The translations under genes were made by a program, and so were the position numbers. A DNA stretch of 64,000 nucleotides, from positions 2,604,001 through 2,668,000 of the forward strand of contig NZ_CP017755.1 in the NCBI RefSeq assembly GCF_001854325.1, given 5' to 3'. The notes beneath the pieces are model-generated. The model worked only from the letters and a program-made list of their open reading frames with translations. It had not been told where the DNA came from and made no database searches. Origin of the DNA: Cupriavidus malaysiensis. GTDB taxonomy: Bacteria; Pseudomonadota; Gammaproteobacteria; Burkholderiales; Burkholderiaceae. Positions 1 to 7,548 of the stretch are shown one piece after another (the first letter of the stretch is position 1; every line of letters begins with the position of its first letter).

Positions 1-314
1 GGCGCGCGCTGGCCCTGCCGATGGCGGAAACGCCCGGCCACTGGATCGTGCTCGGCTTCGGCAAGAATCTCGACGAGGCGCTGACCGCCTGCCTGCGGCA
101 ACTGATCGAATGGGTCAGCGCGGCGGCAGGGATGGATCCGCAGGATGTCTATTCGCTGGCCAGCATCGCCGCCGACTTCCGCATCACCCAGTACTCCAAC
201 CAGACCGCCAGCAACTACACCTCGATTCCGGCCAAGACCGTGCACTGCATGCTGCCCAAGGCCGTGTTCGACGCCGCCATGCTCGACCAGCTGTCGCGCT
301 CGCTGCGCGGCTGA
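1..314 (+). CDS. Acetamidase/formamidase family protein, C-terminal part (5' truncated by window edge)
   Basis: The reading frame is open from the window edge and stops at 312-314; about 104 C-terminal residues are visible. The segment ASIAADFRITQ followed by VHCMLPKAVF is typical of the FmdA/AmdA acetamidase/formamidase family, which hydrolyses formamide or short aliphatic amides to the acid plus ammonia in the cytoplasm. The catalytic core lies outside the window, so substrate cannot be judged. The next gene, an AraC regulator, is convergent and ends 32 bases away. Family assignment is fairly sure; the exact function is not. Confidence 0.8.
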   Translation, partial: RALALPMAETPGHWIVLGFGKNLDEALTACLRQLIEWVSAAAGMDPQDVYSLASIAADFRITQYSNQTASNYTSIPAKTVHCMLPKAVFDAAMLDQLSRSLRG

Positions 315-345
315 CGGGCCCGCCCCTCGGCTGCCGCGCGGTGCC

Positions 346-1197
346 TCAGCCGGCCCGCGCGGCGCCGGTCATGCCGACGCGGCGGAACTCCGAGGGGCTG
401 AGCCCGAGGTGCTGGACGAAGAAGCGCGTGAAGTGTCCCTGCGCGCTGAAGCCGAGCTGGTGCGCCACGTCGCTGATGCTCGCCTGCTGCTCGGCCAGCA
501 GGCGCGTGGCGATGCTGACCCGCACCCAGTCCAGGTACTGCTGCGGCGAGATGCCCATGCAGGCCTTGAACTGGTCGAACAAGCGGCTGCGCGACATGCC
601 CACGGCACCGGCGACCGTTTCCACGCTGGGGTTCTCCCACACATGCGCGCGGATATATTCCGCGGCACGCTTGATGCGGTAGTCGAGCGGCCTCGCGCTG
701 GCCAGGACTTCGGTCATGGAGCGGCGCTGCACGTGGCGCGCGGCCACCTGGCCTACCAGCCCGGCGAGCGCGGCTTCGCAATCCGCCGGGCCGTCGCCGG
801 CGTCATGGGCCAGGCAGCCGGCGAGCGCTGCCAGCGCCGCGGCGGTCGGCGCGTCCATGCGCACGAGCGGCTGCGGAAAACGCAGGCCGACGGCGGGATG
901 GTCGGCCGCGAGCGTATCGCCCAGCCATTGCGGTTCCAGCAGCAAGGCCAGCAGCAAGGAAGGCTCGCCCTCCTGCGGCAGCTTGGCGTGCGTCGCCCAA
1001 GGATTGATCAGCAGCGCGCAGCCGTCGCCCAGCCGGTGCTGCTCGCCGTCGACCTTGAAGCAGGCGTCCGCGCCGCCGAGCTTGAAGATCAGGTGGAATT
1101 CCGCATGCGCATGGGCCACGAGCGGCCCTGCGGTCAGGTGCAGGGTGGCGCGCCCGAAGCTGCCGAGGGCGATGCGTATCTGGCGGTCTCTTGCCAT
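346..1197 (-). CDS. AraC-family transcriptional regulator
   Basis: This 283-residue protein has an N-terminal cupin-like sensing half (about 1-165, with HAHAEFHLIF) and a C-terminal AraC/XylS double helix-turn-helix domain (about 175-278). The second motif, GFSAQGHFTRFF, and the closing GLSPSEFRR are classic. A GGAGA box lies about 10 bases before the ATG. Such proteins usually activate neighbouring catabolic genes when bound to a small effector. Candidates here are the convergent amidase and the minus-strand dehydrogenase/hydrolase group beyond 1571. A perfect 20-bp palindrome lies 144 bases upstream of the start. The effector is unknown. Confidence 0.88.
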   Translation of the reverse strand: MARDRQIRIALGSFGRATLHLTAGPLVAHAHAEFHLIFKLGGADACFKVDGEQHRLGDGCALLINPWATHAKLPQEGEPSLLLALLLEPQWLGDTLAADHPAVGLRFPQPLVRMDAPTAAALAALAGCLAHDAGDGPADCEAALAGLVGQVAARHVQRRSMTEVLASARPLDYRIKRAAEYIRAHVWENPSVETVAGAVGMSRSRLFDQFKACMGISPQQYLDWVRVSIATRLLAEQQASISDVAHQLGFSAQGHFTRFFVQHLGLSPSEFRRVGMTGAARAG

Positions 1198-1340
1198 TCA
1201 GAATGTCTCCGCGTGAACCGCGCCGGCCGGGCTGTCCTGCGGACGGCCCGGCACCGCCGCGCCGCGGGCCCGCGCACAGGCAGGCGTGCGGGGGCGGGCG
1301 CGGACGTTCCGGCTCGGGTGGGATCGAGTCCCTCTCGCTT

Positions 1341-1360
1341 GAATGCAAACGTTTGCATTC
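1341..1360. promoter_or_regulatory. Perfect 20-bp palindrome, LacI/GalR-type operator
   Basis: The sequence GAATGCAAACGTTTGCATTC is a perfect 20-bp palindrome with the central CG and AAACGTTT core typical of LacI/GalR-family operators. It sits in the 373-bp space between the AraC start (1197) and the end of the dehydrogenase gene (1571). No LacI-family gene occurs in the window. I see nothing else in this gap. Confidence 0.6.
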
Positions 1361-1570
1361 CGCCAGCGCATTATCGATGCCGCGCCAGGAGCGTCAAGAG
1401 GCGTATCGCAGACACTGGTCGCACGGACGCCGTGCCCACGCGAGAATCTCCAATGAAGACAAGGAGATAGCGCACGGCATCGGAAATCATCGGAAATACC
1501 CTAGGGTTGCCTGGGCACCACGGCAAGTGCTGCCTGCGGCGCACCAGGAACGCTCCCTGGTCCCGCTCGC

Positions 1571-2638
1571 TCAAGCCCCGCTCCACGGCGGCGGCACCTC
1601 CAGCCCGCGTGCCAGCCCTTCCAGCGCTGTCACGGTGGCGCCCGGCAATGCCACGCCATCCGCGCGGCGCGCCCGCGCTTCGGCATAACCGCGCTCGCCA
1701 GGCAAGCGTGGCGGGCCTTCGGCCGAAGGAGGCAGGCCGCGGATGGCCGCGGCCAGTTCGCTCACCTGCGCGTGGAAGCGGGCCGGCTCCATCAACTGGG
1801 CAATGTCGATGGCGAGGAACCACGCATTCTGCGTGTGGCGCGCTGCCCCCGCGCCCGCCTCCGCGCCGAGCGCCGGGGCAAGGATCGGATGGCCGGCCAG
1901 CAGGCTGCAGGCGATCTCGGCCATCAGGGCCAGGCCGGAGCCCTTGGCCCCGCCCAGCGGCAAGGGAGTCGCCGCCCGCCGCGCGTCCGTGGTCGGCCTG
2001 CCCTCGGCATCGATGGCCCAGCCAGGCGCCAACGGCATGCCGGTGGCGCGCGCCTGCATCAGCTTGCCCAGCGCGACGGCCCCCGAAGCCATGTCGAACA
2101 GGATCGGGTCAGACGGGTCAGACGGCCCCGGGCAGGCCATCGAGAGCGGCGCGGTCGAGACTGCCGCGGCGGCGGCACCGTGGTAAGCCATCAGCGGGCC
2201 GGAGGCCGCCATGGCCATGGCGAACAGCCCGGCCCGGGCGGACCGGGCGGTGTGGAAACCGAGCGCGCCGGTATGCGTGGTCTCGCGCAGCAGCACCAGG
2301 CTGGCCCCGGCGCGCCTGGCCCCGGCTTCGGCCAGTTCGCGTGCCGCGCGCATGCCGACCGCGCCGGCGCAGCGCCCGCCTTCCACCACGGACAGCGCCG
2401 GCAGGCACAGGCCGGGGCGCGGCTGTGCCTGGCCGTCCATCTCGCCGCTGGCCAGCCAGCGCGCATACAGCGGCAGGCGTGCGACACCGTGCCCGTGCGC
2501 GCCGCGCAGGTCGGCCCACACCAGGCTCTCGGCGACCAGCGCGGCATCCGGGGCTTGCAGGCCGGCACAGGCCAGCAGCGAGGCGGCGAAGGCCTGCAGC
2601 CGCGCGGCATCGATGCGCAGGGGAGCCGCTTCGCTCAT
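1571..2638 (-). CDS. Ldh family (malate/L-lactate/ureidoglycolate-type) NAD(P)-dependent oxidoreductase
   Basis: This 355-residue protein belongs to the non-Rossmann malate/L-lactate dehydrogenase family (Ldh_2), whose members reduce or oxidise 2-hydroxy acids and related compounds. Visible signatures are the catalytic-region THTGALGFH, the FDMASGAVALGK segment and GGAKGSGLALMAE. Length is normal for the family. The start overlaps the stop of the upstream alpha/beta hydrolase by four bases (ATGA), so the two are translationally coupled. Pairing with a hydrolase suggests the hydrolase releases the hydroxy acid that this enzyme oxidises; that is inference, and the substrate is unknown. Confidence 0.85.
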   Translation of the reverse strand: MSEAAPLRIDAARLQAFAASLLACAGLQAPDAALVAESLVWADLRGAHGHGVARLPLYARWLASGEMDGQAQPRPGLCLPALSVVEGGRCAGAVGMRAARELAEAGARRAGASLVLLRETTHTGALGFHTARSARAGLFAMAMAASGPLMAYHGAAAAAVSTAPLSMACPGPSDPSDPILFDMASGAVALGKLMQARATGMPLAPGWAIDAEGRPTTDARRAATPLPLGGAKGSGLALMAEIACSLLAGHPILAPALGAEAGAGAARHTQNAWFLAIDIAQLMEPARFHAQVSELAAAIRGLPPSAEGPPRLPGERGYAEARARRADGVALPGATVTALEGLARGLEVPPPWSGA

Positions 2639-3522
2639 GCCGCCTGCTCCCGCTCGCGCCGCACGGGGAAGTACTTGTGCAGCCAGTCCGCGACCAGGTT
2701 CAGGACCATGCGGTTGTCATCGGAGAAGATGAAGTGGTCGACATTCGCCACCAGGTGCAGGTCGGCCGGCATGCCGGCGTGGCGGAACAACTCGATCGAT
2801 TGCTCGGTCGGCGTGACCGAGTCGTCGGCGGGATGCAGCAGCAGCAAGGGCCTGGGCGCGATCTTCGCGACCACCGCATTGGGGCGGAAGCGCAGCATGC
2901 TCTCGACCACCTCGAAGGGAAACTCCAGGAAGGAGCCGGCCGGCAGGTTGCCGCGCAGGCTGGGCGGAATGGGCACGATATCGAAGCGCGACACCGGCAT
3001 CGACACCCCCTGGCTGCGCTGCGCGCGGCCGCGCGCCACCATCTCCTCGAAACGCTGCCAGGCCTGCGCGCCGGCGTGCTGCTGGCGCAGCTTGGCTTCG
3101 CCATCGCCCCAGCCGGCCGAGGCGATGCAGGCGGCGATGCGCGCATCCACGCCGGCCGCGTAGACGGCCACCGCCGCGCCGAAGCTGTGGCCCATCACCG
3201 CCACCCGCGCGGGATCGACCTGCGGCAGGCCCTGCAGGAAGCTGACCGCATGGCGCGTGTCGGCCACCTGGTCTTCGCACAGTACCTTGGCCCGCTCGCC
3301 CTCGCTGTTGCCGCAGCCGCGCATATCGAAGCGCAGCACGACGTAGCCGAGCGACGAGAACAGGCGCGTGGCCAGCTGCACCATGCCGTCGTCCTGGTTG
3401 CTGCCGAAGCCGTGCAGGACCGCGATGGCGGGCCGGCGCTCGCCGGGCTCGGCATCGGCGGGCAGATGGAGCGCTCCCGCCAGCAGGAGGCCGTCGGAGT
3501 CGAATGTCACAGGGGTATGCAC
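2635..3522 (-). CDS. Alpha/beta hydrolase (serine hydrolase, GHSFG)
   Basis: This 295-residue alpha/beta hydrolase shows an oxyanion region HGFGSN (about 37-42), a nucleophile elbow GHSFG (Ser113), an acidic residue in HPADDSVTP and a late histidine in VDHFIF. It resembles cytosolic carboxylester or thioester hydrolases of the 'alpha/beta superfamily hydrolase' type. The best start is GTG at 3522, because no ATG suits the family N-terminus. It overlaps the Ldh gene downstream and follows the GlcG-like gene after about 90 bases, so the three probably form one transcript. Confidence 0.83.
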   Translation of the reverse strand: MHTPVTFDSDGLLLAGALHLPADAEPGERRPAIAVLHGFGSNQDDGMVQLATRLFSSLGYVVLRFDMRGCGNSEGERAKVLCEDQVADTRHAVSFLQGLPQVDPARVAVMGHSFGAAVAVYAAGVDARIAACIASAGWGDGEAKLRQQHAGAQAWQRFEEMVARGRAQRSQGVSMPVSRFDIVPIPPSLRGNLPAGSFLEFPFEVVESMLRFRPNAVVAKIAPRPLLLLHPADDSVTPTEQSIELFRHAGMPADLHLVANVDHFIFSDDNRMVLNLVADWLHKYFPVRREREQAA

Positions 3523-3612
3523 GTTGTGTTTCCAGGGTGGGTTGACAGGAAGTCGTCGGCCCGGGCGAGCGGGCCATGGATACCGCCGGCGCAGCGGCGT
3601 TGTGCGAGCGGC

Positions 3613-4152
3613 TCAGCGGCCGCCGCGCTCCGCCAGCGCGCCGATGGCCCGGATGCCGGCGCGTACCGCATCCTCGTCGGTCTGCGACGAGGCCGCGCTT
3701 GCGCCGGCGGCGCCCACCAGCGTGTCGCCGAAGAAGATGGGCAGGGAGCCCTGGGAGGGGAACATCGGCCCGCCATACGACAGCGCGCTGATCTGGCCGA
3801 ACACGATCGGATTGGCCCGGTAGCGCTCCATCAGTTCGCGCCCGCTGACGCCGCCGGTGGCGACGCTGGCGAGCGCCTTGCCGCGCGCCACGTCGAAGCT
3901 GCCGAACGGCACACCGCTCATGCGGGCAGCGGCCACCACATGCCCGGAGGCATCGACCACAACGATGGAGATACCGGTCTGCTGCGACTTCGCATAGGCC
4001 ACCGCGGCCTGGATCAGCGCTTGCGCCTGGTCGAGGGAAATGTGGGCGGCCGGCACGGTGCCCGCGGGGGCCGCCGGCTGCGCGGACGCGGACGCCGCCG
4101 CGCCGAAGCAGGCGGACAGGACAAGGGAAGCCAGGGCTTTGCTCAGGGTCAT
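3613..4152 (-). CDS. GlcG/HbpS-like exported heme-degrading/binding domain protein
   Basis: The 179-residue product has a signal peptide (about 1-24: basic start, hydrophobic stretch, ASAQ cleavage region) followed by one GlcG/HbpS domain (about 37-175). Recognisable segments are VDASGHVVAAARM, ARGKALASVATG and the final GDTLVGAAGASAASSQTDE. HbpS proteins bind heme extracellularly; GlcG-like proteins are often encoded beside hydroxy-acid or aromatic catabolic genes without a proven role. The frame stays open upstream to 4500, but the ATG at 4152 has a GGAGCT box and begins the signal peptide, so it is chosen. Confidence 0.82.
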   Translation of the reverse strand: MTLSKALASLVLSACFGAAASASAQPAAPAGTVPAAHISLDQAQALIQAAVAYAKSQQTGISIVVVDASGHVVAAARMSGVPFGSFDVARGKALASVATGGVSGRELMERYRANPIVFGQISALSYGGPMFPSQGSLPIFFGDTLVGAAGASAASSQTDEDAVRAGIRAIGALAERGGR

Positions 4153-4670
4153 GGGAGCTCCAGTGGAGTGAAACCTGCGGCCGCGCCGGCAGCGCGGCGG
4201 CGCCTCGCATGACATCGCCGTGCCGCCCCAGGGCCATCGACCATGAGGGTAAAGGCCCACCGTGCCAGCGCAGGCACCCAAGACTCCACTGGCTTGCCCA
4301 ATGGTCCGATTCTGTCCGGCCGGCATCCGTGCACCCTGTCCGGCGCGCCAGGCCGAGGCGGCATGCATCACCGAAGTGCGCAGCAGGGCCGGCTGACGGC
4401 TCGCATTAGAGACATTACGGGCCACCCGGCTGCCAGCGGGCGTGGCCGGACTTCCAAGCCACCGGACGGACGGCAAGGCGGACCCGCAATGTCCCAGCAC
4501 TCACAAGAAGTAGCTCTCAACCCACATTCAGCATGCGCATTGCGCCACGATGACACTCCGCCCGTGCCGAACACGATACAAAGACCGCGCGATGGCGAGC
4601 GAAGCGGAACCAGACCGCGCCTCCGGCACGCGGGTGCCGCCGCCACCGCGCCCCAATGCGGCGCGGAGCC
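4153..4670. other. 518-bp gap without a recognisable gene
   Basis: Short open frames exist on both strands, but none has a family-like sequence or a good ribosome binding site. The gap should carry the promoter of the GlcG/hydrolase/dehydrogenase group and the 3' end of the rtcB-like transcript. No convincing terminator hairpin with a T-run was seen. Confidence 0.5.
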
Positions 4671-5825
4671 TCACCCCCGCTGCCCCGCCCCCCGCATCCG
4701 GTAGGTCAGCACCGGCCGCAGGCGCGCCAGGATGGTCAGCAGGCCTTCATCGCGCAGGGCATGCACCACGCTGTCGATCGGCTTGTAGGCGTCGGGGGCT
4801 TCCTCGTAACGCAGCGCGTGGTCGCCGCAGATGACCAGGCTGCCGAACCGCGTGCGGGCGAGCTGGTCGGGCGTGTAGCGCCGCGCCAGCCGCTCGCGGC
4901 TTTCGCCACGCGACCACTTGCGGCCGGCGCCGTGGGCGAGCGAGAACAGGCTGTGCGCGGCGGGCAGCGGCCGCACCAGGTAGCTGTAGTCGCCGCGCGA
5001 GCCGGGGATCACCACCGGGCCCTGGTCGGCCGGCGCCGCGCCCCGGCGGTGCAGCCAGCCGCGCACGCCGTCCACTTCGGCCGCCGCCACGAGGTTGTGA
5101 TGCCGGTCGAGCAAGGCCTGCCCCGCACCGCCGCCCAGGCGTGCCAGCACACGCCGCGCGAGCAGGGCGCGGTTGGCGCGCGCCAGGCCTAGCGCCTGCG
5201 CATGGCTGGCGAGGTAGGCGGCGGCCTCCGTGCTGCCTTCCGCCAGGCCATCGTGGCCGCAGCGCGCCATGTGCTCGTGCAGGACGGTCTCGCCCAGTCC
5301 GCGCGCGCCACCGTGCACCAGCAGCAGCAGGCGGGCAGGATCGATGCCGAGCGCCGCCACGGCGGCGGCGTCCTCGATACCGTCGACCTGCTGCAGCTCA
5401 GCGAAGGGATTGCCGGCCCCCGGGCCACCCAGGGCGTCGAGCACGGCAGCGTGGCTGCCGTGCGCCGCCGCCAGCCGCGCGGCCTCGTCCTGCCAGGCGG
5501 CATCGGGCGGACCGTCGAGGTCGCCCAGGCTCCGGTCGAGGCGCTCGGGGCTGGCTGCCGCGGCGTCGACGCCGGTCTGCCACAGCGCCATGCCGGCGCC
5601 GATATCGCCGCCGACCAGCGCCGGATAGAGGCGGCCGACGGCGAAGCTGGCGGCGCCCGCCGGATAGGCACGGCCGGGATGCAGGCCGGGCATGGCGACC
5701 AGCCGCCGCATGCCGGGCAGCTCAAAGGTGGAGTGGAGTTGATGGACAGCCTGGCTGTCGATCCAGGTGTCGTCCGAAGCGATCAAGGAGATCCCCTCGG
5801 CAAAATGCACGATGCCGTTGCCCAT
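4671..5825 (-). CDS. RtcB-family RNA ligase homologue (release-factor-H-coupled type), metal ligands altered
   Basis: The 384-residue product aligns with the shorter RtcB family usually encoded beside prfH (RNA ligase joining 3'-phosphate or cyclic phosphate to 5'-OH RNA with GTP and Mn). Conserved pieces are GMRR near the start, GGDIG (72-76), HGGARGLG (His171), HHN (His243), PGSRGDYSYLV and HGAGRKWSR (His298, the guanylylated histidine position). The motif DIGCG reads DIGAG (Ala77) and the usual GNHF reads GNPF (Pro140), so two metal-binding residues appear lost. No prfH is adjacent. The ATG at 5825 is chosen because the MGNGIVHFAEG start matches the family; a GGAAAGG box precedes it. Confidence 0.85.
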   Translation of the reverse strand: MGNGIVHFAEGISLIASDDTWIDSQAVHQLHSTFELPGMRRLVAMPGLHPGRAYPAGAASFAVGRLYPALVGGDIGAGMALWQTGVDAAAASPERLDRSLGDLDGPPDAAWQDEAARLAAAHGSHAAVLDALGGPGAGNPFAELQQVDGIEDAAAVAALGIDPARLLLLVHGGARGLGETVLHEHMARCGHDGLAEGSTEAAAYLASHAQALGLARANRALLARRVLARLGGGAGQALLDRHHNLVAAAEVDGVRGWLHRRGAAPADQGPVVIPGSRGDYSYLVRPLPAAHSLFSLAHGAGRKWSRGESRERLARRYTPDQLARTRFGSLVICGDHALRYEEAPDAYKPIDSVVHALRDEGLLTILARLRPVLTYRMRGAGQRG

Positions 5826-5894
5826 AGGCCTTTCCGGAGAGATTGCGGGAAGCAGGAACCAGAGGTGGCAGGCCGGAGCCGGGCAACGCAAGCC

Positions 5895-5914
5895 TTCCCG
5901 CGCAGGAGCGGGAA
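5895..5914 (-). repeat. 7-bp stem hairpin between leader ORF and rtcB-like gene
   Basis: A perfect inverted repeat (TTCCCGC, six-base loop, GCGGGAA) lies between the end of the 13-codon ORF and the rtcB-like start. It has no T-run on either side, so it is not a simple intrinsic terminator. It could be a regulatory RNA hairpin. Confidence 0.45.
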
Positions 5915-5927
5915 ACGGGGAACAGGG

Positions 5928-5969
5928 TCAGCCGAGGCGCGGTCTGCAAAGAATCAGAACAGTCTTCAT
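5928..5969 (-). CDS. Putative 13-residue leader peptide upstream of the rtcB-like gene
   Basis: The ORF encodes MKTVLILCRPRLG and stops with TGA. A near-ideal Shine-Dalgarno sequence (AAAGGAGA) lies six bases before its ATG, stronger than that of the rtcB-like gene about 100 bases downstream. Its position and a hairpin after it suggest an attenuation or translational-coupling leader, but it may equally be the relic start of a decayed gene. No homologue is known to me. Confidence 0.4.
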   Translation of the reverse strand: MKTVLILCRPRLG

Positions 5970-6211
5970 GTCGATCTCCTTTGCATAGCGGTTGGGTTGA
6001 GGCAAGTTGGCGATGCTAAGCCGGCCAGGTGTGCGCGGCAAGCCCCACGGCCGGGTGGAATGCTTCGCTGTCGCGACGGCACGACAGCGGCCGGCCCGGC
6101 CGCGCCGGCGCCCGCCGCGCCGCGGCGCCTGCTCGCAAACCCGGAGCCCGGGTGCCGGTGGCGCTGTCCGGCCTCCACCGGCGCCGCCTTTTTTCCTTGT
6201 GCATCAAGGCT

Positions 6212-6226
6212 GTGCAACCCTTGCAC
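6212..6226. promoter_or_regulatory. MhpR-type (IclR family) operator palindrome
   Basis: GTGCAACCCTTGCAC is a perfect palindrome around a 3-bp centre. It matches the GTGCA-N5-TGCAC plan of the Escherichia coli MhpR operator as I remember it. It lies upstream of mhpC, and no mhpR-like gene is present in the window. Confidence 0.55.
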
Positions 6227-6241
6227 GTTTTCGAGAATCGT

Positions 6242-6270
6242 TTTACGCGAGGACCGGACCCGCCTAGCAT
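6242..6270 (+). promoter_or_regulatory. Predicted sigma-70 promoter for the mhpC transcript
   Basis: A -35-like TTTACG (6242-6247) and a -10-like TAGCAT (6265-6270) are separated by 17 bp. The predicted start, near 6277, would place the upstream palindrome centre close to -58. Both hexamers deviate from consensus, consistent with an activator-dependent promoter. Confidence 0.4.
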
Positions 6271-6317
6271 GCGCTTACCCCTTCGATCCGGACACGAGAC
6301 CGGCCACAGGAGACAGC

Positions 6318-6356
6318 ATGCGATCGCACCACCACGGCAAGCCGCCGTCCGGCTGA
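6318..6356 (+). CDS. Putative 12-residue leader ORF upstream of mhpC
   Basis: ATG at 6318 follows an ACAGGAGA ribosome site with good spacing and opens a short ORF encoding MRSHHHGKPPSG, then TGA. It lies in the long predicted 5' leader of mhpC. It may be a leader peptide or the relic of a lost mhp gene. There is no further evidence of function. Confidence 0.3.
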   Translation: MRSHHHGKPPSG

Positions 6357-6581
6357 AGCCCCGCTTCCGCTGCCACCGGACAGACCGGTGCAGCGGCAAC
6401 AGGTAACAGGCCAGCCGGCCTGGCCGCCCCGCCAGGCCGCCTATTCCGACGCTTGATGCGCACGCGCGCCCGGTCCCCGCGAGGGCACCGGCCGGCCGCG
6501 CTTGCGCCCGGCGCCACCGCATTGCCGCATTACCGGATGACTTGACCGCCCGCCGCCAGCCGCGGCGGTTCCCCTCTCCGA

Positions 6582-6617
6582 ACGAGATCAACGAGACCAA
6601 CGAGACCAACGAGACCA
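6582..6617 (+). repeat. 9-bp tandem repeat in the mhpC ribosome-binding region
   Basis: Four copies of ACGAGACCA (the first with one mismatch) run to three bases before the mhpC ATG and occupy the place where a Shine-Dalgarno sequence should be. No better GGAG-type site is present. Confidence 0.75.
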
Positions 6618-6620
6618 ACC

Positions 6621-7493
6621 ATGACCCCCTCCTCGCAAGCGATCACCGAAGCCGCCACCAGCCGCTTCGTCACCATCCAGGAAGCCGGCCAGGACCTGCG
6701 CATCCACTACAACGACGTCGGCAGCGGCGCCGAGACCGTCGTCATGCTGCACGGCTCCGGTCCCGGCGCCAGCGGCTGGGCCAACTTCAGCCGCAATATC
6801 GAGCCCTTCGTCGCGGCCGGCTACCGCGTGCTGCTGGTCGACTGCCCAGGCTGGAGCCGGAGCGACACCATCGTCTGCACCGGCTCGCGCTCCGAGCTCA
6901 ATGCGCGCGCGCTGCTGGGCGTGCTCGACGCCATCGACCACCCGGGCCCCGTGCACATCATCGGCAACTCCATGGGCGGCCACAGCGCCGTGGCCTTCGC
7001 GCTGGCCAATCCGGCGCGCGTCGGCAAGCTGGTCCTGATGGGCGGCGGCACCGGCGGCCCGAGCCTGTTCCAGCCGATGCCGCTGGAGGGCATCAAGCTG
7101 CTGCAGGGCGTCTATCGCGAGCCGACCCTGGAGAACCTCAAGAAGATGCTGAACGTCTTCATGTACGACGCCAGCCGCCTGACCGAGGAACTGATCCAGG
7201 CCCGCCTGGACAACACGCTGGCGCGGCGCGACCACCTGGAGAACTTCGTCAAGAGCCTGGCCGCCAACCCGCGCCAGTTCCCCGACGTGGGCCACCGCCT
7301 GGGCGAGATCGCCGCGCCGGCGCTGGTCATCTGGGGCCGCGACGACCGCTTCGTGCCGATGGACGTGGGCCTGCGCCTGGTCTGGGGCATGCAGAACGCC
7401 GAGATGCACATCTTCAACCGCTGCGGCCACTGGGCGCAGTGGGAGCATGCCGAGAAGTTCAACCGCATGGTGCTCGACTTCCTCGCGCACTGA
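6621..7493 (+). CDS. mhpC: 2-hydroxy-6-oxonona-2,4-dienedioate hydrolase (meta-cleavage product hydrolase)
   Basis: This 290-residue enzyme hydrolyses the C-C bond of the ring-fission product in 3-phenylpropionate and 3-(3-hydroxyphenyl)propionate breakdown, giving 2-hydroxypentadienoate plus succinate or fumarate. It matches E. coli MhpC along its whole length: TEAATSRF at the start, [17 protein letters not shown], nucleophile GNSMGG (Ser117), [23 protein letters not shown] (Asp241/242) and CGHWAQWEH (His270). The other pathway genes (mhpA, B, D, F, E, R) are not in the window. It is followed 55 bases later by an aromatic-acid carrier, so import and degradation genes are paired. BphD-type activity is the alternative. 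Confidence 0.92.
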   Translation: MTPSSQAITEAATSRFVTIQEAGQDLRIHYNDVGSGAETVVMLHGSGPGASGWANFSRNIEPFVAAGYRVLLVDCPGWSRSDTIVCTGSRSELNARALLGVLDAIDHPGPVHIIGNSMGGHSAVAFALANPARVGKLVLMGGGTGGPSLFQPMPLEGIKLLQGVYREPTLENLKKMLNVFMYDASRLTEELIQARLDNTLARRDHLENFVKSLAANPRQFPDVGHRLGEIAAPALVIWGRDDRFVPMDVGLRLVWGMQNAEMHIFNRCGHWAQWEHAEKFNRMVLDFLAH

Positions 7494-7548
7494 GCCGTCC
7501 GTCCAGCGCCCCCCGCCACCACAGAACCACTACGGAAGAGACAACAGC

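Larger units (their letters stand above)
5970..6620. other. Divergent regulatory region between the rtcB-like gene and mhpC
   Basis: Together with 5826-5969 this is a 795-bp non-coding space. It contains the leader ORF, a GTGCA-N5-TGCAC operator, a candidate promoter, a second tiny ORF with a strong ribosome site, and a 9-bp tandem repeat ending at the mhpC start codon. The rest shows no gene. Confidence 0.6.

Noticed and set aside
1507..4212. A 901-codon open frame on the plus strand, opposite the dehydrogenase and hydrolase genes
   Set aside because: It is rich in Arg, Pro and Ala with no family motif, and lies antisense to three recognisable genes. Very GC-rich DNA leaves such frames open by chance.
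4243..4704. A 153-codon plus-strand frame in the gap before the rtcB-like gene
   Set aside because: No ribosome site, no similarity, and it runs into the 3' end of the rtcB-like gene.
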